From: Azoarcus sp. KH32C
GTDB lineage: Bacteria; Pseudomonadota; Gammaproteobacteria; Burkholderiales; Rhodocyclaceae
Length of the DNA stretch: 64,000 nt
Direction: 5' to 3'
NCBI RefSeq assembly: GCF_000349945.1
Contig: NC_020516.1
Coordinates: 3,410,001 to 3,474,000 of the forward strand
A program made the translations under genes and the position numbers. Positions 59,023-64,000 of the stretch are shown here, one piece after another. The notes below the pieces were generated by a model. It was given only the letters and a program-made list of their open reading frames with translations. It was not told where the DNA came from and did not search any database. How positions within the stretch are numbered: the first letter of the stretch is position 1; each line of letters begins with the position of its first letter.

Positions 59023-60960
59023 ATGGGCAAGATCATTGGCATCGACCTGGGCACCACCAACAGCTGCGTCTCCGTGATGGAAGGCGGCAAGCCCAAGGTC
59101 ATCGAAAACTCGGAAGGTGCGCGCACCACCCCCTCCGTCGTCGCCTACGCCGAAGACGGCGAGATCCTCACCGGTGCCCCCGCGAAGCGTCAGGCCGTCA
59201 CCAACGCCAAGAACACCCTGTTCGCCGTCAAGCGCCTGATCGGCCGCCGCTTCGAAGAGAAGGAAGTGCAGAAGGACATCGACCTGATGCCCTTCACAAT
59301 CGCGAAGGCCGACAACGGCGACGCCTGGGTCGAAGTGCGCGGCAAGAAGATCGCCCCCCCGCAGGTCTCGGCCGAAGTGCTGCGCAAGATGAAGAAGACC
59401 GCGGAAGACTACCTCGGCGAGGAAGTCACCGAGGCCGTCATCACCGTTCCCGCCTACTTCAACGACAGCCAGCGCCAAGCCACCAAGGACGCAGGCCGCA
59501 TCGCCGGCCTCGAAGTCAAGCGCATCATTAATGAGCCGACCGCGGCCGCCCTCGCCTTCGGCATGGACAAGAAGCCGGGCGACTCCAAGATCGCCGTGTA
59601 TGACCTCGGCGGCGGCACCTTCGACATCTCGATCATCGAGATCGCCGACATCGACGGCGAACACCAGTTCGAAGTGCTCGCGACCAACGGCGACACCTTC
59701 CTCGGCGGCGAAGACTTCGACCAGCGCCTGATTGACTACATCGTCACCGAGTTCAAGAAGGACCAGGGCGTCGACCTCAAGAACGACGTGCTCGCGCTGC
59801 AGCGCCTGAAGGAAGCCGCCGAAAAGGCCAAGATCGAGCTCTCGTCGTCGCAGCAGACCGAAGTGAATCTGCCCTACATCACGGCCGACGCGACTGGCCC
59901 GAAGCACCTGGCGATCAAGATCACCCGCGCCAAGTTCGAATCGCTGGTCGACGACCTCATTGAGCGTACGATCGAACCCTGCCGCATCGCACTGAAGGAC
60001 GCCGGCATCAAGGTCTCGGACATTGACGACGTGATCCTCGTCGGCGGCCAGACGCGCATGCCGAAGGTTCAAGACAAGGTCAAGGAGTTCTTCGGCAAGG
60101 ATCCGCGCAAGGACGTGAACCCGGACGAAGCCGTCGCTGTCGGCGCCTCGATCCAGGGCGGCGTGCTGCAAGGTGAAGTCAAGGACGTGCTGCTGCTTGA
60201 CGTCACCCCGCTGTCGCTGGGCATCGAAACCCTGGGCGGAGTGATGACCAAGCTGATCCAGAAAAACACCACGATCCCGACCAAGGCCTCGCAAGTGTTC
60301 TCGACCGCCGACGACAACCAGAGCGCGGTCACTATCCACGTGCTGCAGGGCGAACGCGAAATGGCCGCCGGCAACAAGAGCCTGGGCCAGTTCAACCTGT
60401 CGGACATCCCGCCCGCCCCGCGCGGCATGCCGCAAATCGAAGTCACCTTTGACATCGACGCCAACGGCATCCTGCACGTGTCGGCCAAGGACAAGGCGAC
60501 CGGCAAGGAAAACAAGATCAAGATCCAGGCGAACTCCGGCCTCTCGGACGACGAGATCCAGCGCATGGTGCAGGACGCCGCCGCGCACGCTGAAGAGGAC
60601 AAGAAGGCCCACGAGCTGGTTGACGCTCGCAATCAGTGCGACGCGCTGGTGCACTCGGTGAAGAAGTCGCTGACCGAATACGGCGACAAGATCGGCGCCG
60701 ACGAAAAGGCGAAGATCGAAGCCGCCATGAAGGAAGCGGAAGAATCACTGAAGGGTAACGACAAGGCGACCATCGAGGCCAAGACGCAGGCGCTCGCGAT
60801 GGCCAGCCAGAAACTCGGCGAGCAGATGTATGCCCAGACCCAGGGCGCCGCCGAAGGCGCGGCAGGAGCATCAGCAGGCGGCAACTCGCCGGGCGGCTCG
60901 AAGGCTGCCGACGCCGATGTCGTCGATGCCGAGTTCACCGAAGTCAAAGACAAGAAGTAA
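59023..60960 (+). CDS. dnaK: molecular chaperone DnaK (Hsp70)
   Basis: ATP-dependent Hsp70 chaperone, 645 aa. Nucleotide-binding domain starts GIDLGTTNSCVSVMEGG; VITVPAYFNDSQRQ, DLGGGTFDISIIE and VGGQTRMPKVQ are the other signatures. The linker and substrate domain (DVTPLSLGIETLGG) are intact; the C-terminal lid ends in a Gly/Ala-rich tail and an acidic DAEFTEVKDKK end, typical of proteobacterial DnaK. Two sigma-32 promoters lie upstream, and a strong hairpin separates it from dnaJ. Confidence 0.98.
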   Translation: MGKIIGIDLGTTNSCVSVMEGGKPKVIENSEGARTTPSVVAYAEDGEILTGAPAKRQAVTNAKNTLFAVKRLIGRRFEEKEVQKDIDLMPFTIAKADNGDAWVEVRGKKIAPPQVSAEVLRKMKKTAEDYLGEEVTEAVITVPAYFNDSQRQATKDAGRIAGLEVKRIINEPTAAALAFGMDKKPGDSKIAVYDLGGGTFDISIIEIADIDGEHQFEVLATNGDTFLGGEDFDQRLIDYIVTEFKKDQGVDLKNDVLALQRLKEAAEKAKIELSSSQQTEVNLPYITADATGPKHLAIKITRAKFESLVDDLIERTIEPCRIALKDAGIKVSDIDDVILVGGQTRMPKVQDKVKEFFGKDPRKDVNPDEAVAVGASIQGGVLQGEVKDVLLLDVTPLSLGIETLGGVMTKLIQKNTTIPTKASQVFSTADDNQSAVTIHVLQGEREMAAGNKSLGQFNLSDIPPAPRGMPQIEVTFDIDANGILHVSAKDKATGKENKIKIQANSGLSDDEIQRMVQDAAAHAEEDKKAHELVDARNQCDALVHSVKKSLTEYGDKIGADEKAKIEAAMKEAEESLKGNDKATIEAKTQALAMASQKLGEQMYAQTQGAAEGAAGASAGGNSPGGSKAADADVVDAEFTEVKDKK

Positions 60961-60984
60961 TCGTTCGCCGAACGGCGAGATGTC

Positions 60985-61027
60985 GGCCGAGCCTTCGCCA
61001 GTGCCCTCACTGGCCGGCTCGGCCTTT
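60985..61027 (+). terminator. dnaK-dnaJ intercistronic hairpin
   Basis: Outer stem GGCCGAGCC (60985-60993) with GGCTCGGCC (61016-61024), inner stem GCCAGTG (60997-61003) with CACTGGC (61008-61014), followed by TTT. A large two-part hairpin, probably a partial terminator that lowers dnaJ relative to dnaK. Confidence 0.7.
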
Positions 61028-61073
61028 GCATGATCGGGGATCTCGGGATCTCCCTGGCAGAGCGAACAGCAAG

Positions 61074-62198
61074 ATGGCAAAACGGGATTATTACGACGTT
61101 CTAGGCGTCAACCGCGACGCGTCGGACGACGAAATCAAGAAGGCCTACCGCAAACTGGCCATGAAGCACCACCCGGACCGCAATCCGGATAGCAAGGACG
61201 CCGAGGACAAGTTCAAGGAGGCGAAGGAAGCCTACGAGATCCTCTCCGACGGCCAGAAGCGCGGCGCCTATGATCGCTACGGTCACGCCGGCGTCGATCC
61301 ATCTGCGGGCGCGGGTCCCGGCGCACAGGGTTTCGAAGGCTTCGCCGACGCCTTCTCCGACATCTTCGGCGACATCTTCGGAGGCGGCGGCGCACGCGGT
61401 CGCTCCAACGTCTATCGCGGCGCAGACCTGCGCTACAACCTCGAGATCTCGCTCGAGGAAGCCGCGCGCGGCGCCGACAAGACGATCCGCATCCCGACCG
61501 TCGAAGAGTGCGACACCTGCCATGGCAGCGGCGCCAAGCCCGGCACCCAGCCCAAGCCCTGCCCCACCTGCGGCGGCGCGGGCCAGGTTCGCATCCAGCA
61601 AGGCTTCTTTTCGATCCAGCAGACCTGCCCGAAGTGTCACGGCACCGGACGCATCATCCCCGACCCCTGCCGCGACTGCGGCGGCGCCGGTCGCGTGAAG
61701 CGACAGAAGACGCTCGAAGTGAAGATCCCGGCGGGTATCGACGAAGGCATGCGCCTGCGCCACGCCGGACACGGCGAACCCGGCGTCAACGGCGGCCCAG
61801 CCGGCGACCTTTACGTCGAAATCCACATTCGCGCCCACCCGGTATTCCAGCGCGACCGCGACGATCTGCACTGCGAGATGCCGATCAGCTTCACGACGGC
61901 CGCACTCGGCGGCGAGATCGAAATCCCGACCCTCGACGGCATGGCGCGCCTGCGCATCCCCGCCGAAACGCAAAGCGGCAAAGTGTTCCGTCTCCGAGGC
62001 AAGGGCATCCGCAACGTCCGCTCGCAAGTCCATGGCGACCTGCTGTGCCACGTCGTTGTGGAAACGCCGGTCAACCTGACCGATCGTCAGAAGGAACTGC
62101 TGCGCGAATTCGAGGAAGTGTCGAGCGGCGACGCCGAGCGTCACAACCCGAAGGCCAAGTCCTGGATGGACAAGGTGAAAGAGTTCTTCAGCGGCTAA
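61074..62198 (+). CDS. dnaJ: chaperone protein DnaJ (Hsp40)
   Basis: Co-chaperone that delivers substrates to DnaK and stimulates its ATPase, 374 aa. J domain with the HPD motif (KHHPDRNPD), Gly/Phe-rich linker, four CxxCxGxG zinc repeats (CDTCHGSG, CPTCGGAG, CPKCHGTG, CRDCGGAG), then the C-terminal substrate domains. I chose ATG 61074 (MAKRDYYDVLG); the frame upstream to 61026 is not conserved. Confidence 0.97.
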   Translation: MAKRDYYDVLGVNRDASDDEIKKAYRKLAMKHHPDRNPDSKDAEDKFKEAKEAYEILSDGQKRGAYDRYGHAGVDPSAGAGPGAQGFEGFADAFSDIFGDIFGGGGARGRSNVYRGADLRYNLEISLEEAARGADKTIRIPTVEECDTCHGSGAKPGTQPKPCPTCGGAGQVRIQQGFFSIQQTCPKCHGTGRIIPDPCRDCGGAGRVKRQKTLEVKIPAGIDEGMRLRHAGHGEPGVNGGPAGDLYVEIHIRAHPVFQRDRDDLHCEMPISFTTAALGGEIEIPTLDGMARLRIPAETQSGKVFRLRGKGIRNVRSQVHGDLLCHVVVETPVNLTDRQKELLREFEEVSSGDAERHNPKAKSWMDKVKEFFSG

Positions 62199-62209
62199 GC
62201 GCCGAAGGA

Positions 62210-62244
62210 TCAGGGACAGCGCCAGACTTCCGGCGTGTCCCTGA
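62210..62244. terminator. shared hairpin between convergent dnaJ and cysS
   Basis: TCAGGGACA/TGTCCCTGA (9 bp) with an inner CGCC/GGCG stem and one bulged G. It sits 12 bases after the dnaJ stop and 11 before the cysS stop. No T run; probable two-way transcription end. Confidence 0.6.
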
Positions 62245-62254
62245 GCCCATCATC

Positions 62255-63640
62255 TCAGGCCCGGCGCCAGATCGTTCCCTGCGCCGAATCCTCGAGCACC
62301 ACACCCTGCGCCAGCAACTCGGCGCGAATGCGGTCGGCCTCCGCAAAGTTCCTGGCCTTCTTGGCCTCGGCCCGCTGCGCAATCTGCGCTTCGATCGCAG
62401 CCGTGTCGGCGTCCCCGCCTTGACCGCCAATGCCGCCCTGCAGGAAGACTTGCGGCTCCCGCTCCAGCAGCCCCAGCACGCCCGCCAAGCCCTTCAACTG
62501 GGCCGCGGTTGACTCCGAACCCGTGCGATTGACCTCGTTGGCCAAGTCGAATAGCACCGCCACCGCCTCGGCCGTGTTGAAGTCGTCATCCATCGCGGCG
62601 CGGAAGCGCTGCGCATGGCTTTCCGTCCAGTCGACGCCCCCACCCGCGGTCTTGACGTTGCGCAAAGCAGTGTAGAGACGCGTCAACGACTGCCGCGCGT
62701 CGTCGAGGTGGGCATCCGAATAGTTCAGAGGACTGCGGTAGTGCGCGCGCAGAATGAAGAAGCGCACCACCTCGGGGTCGTACTGCTTGAGCACGTCGCG
62801 GATCGTGAAGAAGTTGCCGAGCGACTTCGACATCTTCTCGTTGTCGACGCGAACGAAGCCGTTATGCATCCAATAGTTAACGAAAGCGTGTCCGTGCGCC
62901 CCTTCCGACTGCGCCACCTCGTTCTCGTGGTGCGGAAACTGCAGATCCTGACCGCCGCCATGGATGTCGAAGTGTTCGCCGAGCAACTGCGAACTCATTG
63001 CCGAGCACTCGATGTGCCACCCCGGCCTGCCGTCGCCCCATGGCGAATTCCACTTCACTTCCGCCGGCTCTTCGACTCGCGCGTGCTTCCACAACACGAA
63101 ATCGAGCGGATCGCGCTTCTCGCCGACGATCTCGACACGCTCACCGGCTCGCAGTTCGTCGAGAGTCTTGCCGGACAGCTTTCCATAGCCCTCGAACTTC
63201 CGCACCGCGTAGCACACGTCCCGATTTTCCGCGACGTAGGCCAAGCCCTTGTCGTACAGCCGCCCAATGAGCGACTGCATCTGCGGCACGAATTCCGTCG
63301 CCCGCGGCTCGTGATTCGGCCGTTGCACCCCCAGCGCGTCGGCATCCTCGTGCATCGCCGCGATAAAGCGATCGGTCAAATCTCGGATCGACTCTCCGTT
63401 CTCCTGCGCCCGACGAATGATTTTGTCATCGATATCGGTAATGTTGCGGACATAGGTCAGGTCATATCCGCTGGCGCGCAACCAACGCGCAACCATATCA
63501 AACACAACCATGACTCTAGCATGACCGAGATGACAATAGTCATAGACAGTCATGCCACATACATACATTCGAACCTTCCCCTCATCGATGGGGGTAAAGA
63601 TTTCTTTCTTTCGTGTCAGAGTGTTGTGAATATGAAGCAT
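62255..63640 (-). CDS. cysS: cysteinyl-tRNA synthetase
   Basis: Charges tRNA-Cys, 461 aa from ATG 63640 (MLHIHNTLTRKKEIF). Class I signatures HLGHARV (the HIGH motif) and EKMSKSLGN are present. Zinc-site residues are visible: Cys in YVCGMTVYD, Cys in GWHIECSAM and the His pair in FPHHENE. The frame continues upstream to 63760 through noncoding sequence. Convergent with dnaJ and divergent from the TPR-type gene. Confidence 0.97.
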   Translation of the reverse strand: MLHIHNTLTRKKEIFTPIDEGKVRMYVCGMTVYDYCHLGHARVMVVFDMVARWLRASGYDLTYVRNITDIDDKIIRRAQENGESIRDLTDRFIAAMHEDADALGVQRPNHEPRATEFVPQMQSLIGRLYDKGLAYVAENRDVCYAVRKFEGYGKLSGKTLDELRAGERVEIVGEKRDPLDFVLWKHARVEEPAEVKWNSPWGDGRPGWHIECSAMSSQLLGEHFDIHGGGQDLQFPHHENEVAQSEGAHGHAFVNYWMHNGFVRVDNEKMSKSLGNFFTIRDVLKQYDPEVVRFFILRAHYRSPLNYSDAHLDDARQSLTRLYTALRNVKTAGGGVDWTESHAQRFRAAMDDDFNTAEAVAVLFDLANEVNRTGSESTAAQLKGLAGVLGLLEREPQVFLQGGIGGQGGDADTAAIEAQIAQRAEAKKARNFAEADRIRAELLAQGVVLEDSAQGTIWRRA

Positions 63641-63744
63641 GGCGTTTCCGGCGGAATTGCAGAGCGACTTGCCATCAGAGGATCGACCACCGCCTCCACT
63701 AGGCAAGAGGAAGGCGAGGTGGCGCCAACGCGTATCTGCAGAAG

Positions 63745-63775
63745 CCGCATCACGGGGCACCCAAATGTGATGCGG
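63745..63775. repeat. inverted repeat in the cysS / TPR-gene promoter region
   Basis: CCGCATCAC (63745-63753) and GTGATGCGG (63767-63775), a perfect 9-bp inverted repeat with a 13-base loop, just upstream of the extended -10 of the next gene. Could be an operator or an RNA hairpin of the cysS leader. Confidence 0.5.
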
Positions 63776-63786
63776 GCCTGGTTATT

Positions 63787-63819
63787 TGCTAGAATATCGC
63801 GTTAATCCGCGTGGATTAA
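63787..63819 (+). promoter_or_regulatory. extended -10 promoter and start-site inverted repeat
   Basis: TGC-TAGAAT (63787-63795) is an extended -10; no convincing -35 is seen. The inverted repeat TTAATCC-gcgt-GGATTAA (63802-63819) begins at the predicted transcript start, a typical position for a repressor operator or a 5' mRNA hairpin. Confidence 0.5.
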
Positions 63820-63844
63820 GGTGAAACCGAGCGATTCTAACACA

Positions 63845-64000
63845 ATGAAGATGCGCCCAAATTCCGCACTCGCCCTTACGGCTCTGGTCCTGGCCCTCGG
63901 CTCGAACCCTTCGGCTCATGCCGCCGATACCCTTTCCCAGGTTCAATCGCTCGTGAACCAGGGGCAACACTCTCAAGCGCTCGCAATGGCGGACCGCCTG
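63845..64000 (+). CDS. secreted protein, probably TPR-containing; 3' end cut by window
   Basis: The frame opens at ATG 63845 and runs off the window end after 52 codons. The start MKMRPNSALALTALVLALG with cleavage after SAHA is a signal peptide (residues 1-25). The visible mature part, LSQVQSLVNQGQHSQALAMADRL, reads like the first helices of a tetratricopeptide repeat. A TPR protein next to cysS is common in betaproteobacteria. Too short for a firm call. Confidence 0.6.
   Translation, partial: MKMRPNSALALTALVLALGSNPSAHAADTLSQVQSLVNQGQHSQALAMADRL

Noticed and set aside
58849..60654. 601-residue open frame antisense to dnaK
   Set aside because: DnaK on the other strand is unambiguous; the antisense frame is a codon-bias artefact with no domain features.
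1..64000. CRISPR arrays, insertion sequences, rRNA genes, replication origin
   Set aside because: No regularly spaced repeats, transposase frames, rRNA sequence or clustered DnaA boxes were seen on reading through the window.

Overview
The window looks like chromosomal DNA of a GC-rich betaproteobacterium, most like the Rhodocyclales (Azoarcus, Aromatoleum, Thauera type). This is inferred from three things: a soluble NAD-reducing [NiFe] hydrogenase cluster (hoxFUYHW), the tpiA-secG-tRNA-Leu-nuoA..N order, and a DctB/DctD-like AauS/AauR pair beside an acidic amino acid transporter. Gene density is high and coding is uniform. I saw no insertion sequence, prophage, CRISPR array, rRNA or replication origin.

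Layout. 1-833: end of an HDOD-domain gene. 827-5827 (minus): hoxF-U-Y-H-W, an NAD-linked hydrogenase and its maturation protease. 6159-9044: vitamin B12-dependent ribonucleotide reductase nrdJ. 9045-17154: acidic amino acid operon (gltI, periplasmic glutaminase-asparaginase, gltJ, gltK, gltL) followed by sensor kinase aauS and sigma-54 activator aauR. The front of this operon carries two perfect palindromes matching the reported AauR site and a sigma-54 promoter, so a complete regulatory circuit can be read from the DNA. 17195-32388 (minus): all 14 nuo genes of complex I plus a Nudix hydrolase. Upstream of nuoA lie tRNA-Leu(GAG), secG and tpiA.

33974-42933 (minus): pstSCAB phosphate transporter with a Pho box, then glmM, folP, ftsH and rlmE, with yhbY divergent. 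43498-49822 (minus): greA, carB, carA, dapB, bamE. Then fur (plus), recN and nadK (minus), and hrcA, hemH, a small four-helix membrane protein and an unrecognised EF-hand-like protein (plus). A Ser/Thr kinase fused to a degenerate cyclic-nucleotide-binding fold (minus) stands back to back with the heat-shock genes grpE-dnaK-dnaJ, which carry two good sigma-32 promoters and no visible CIRCE element. The window ends with cysS (minus) and the first 52 codons of a secreted, probably TPR-type protein.

Most of the window is conserved core metabolism, and I did not find a wholly new system. The points most worth a second look are the readable AauR/sigma-54 circuit, the hairpins that separate binding-protein genes from their permease genes, the internal duplication in NrdJ, loss of the NuoE-type cluster ligands in HoxF, the kinase with a degenerate effector domain next to an orphan calcium-binding-like protein, and inverted repeats at the start of the last gene. 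Starts were chosen by family length, ribosome binding sites and overlap with the preceding gene, and often differ from the longest possible reading frame.
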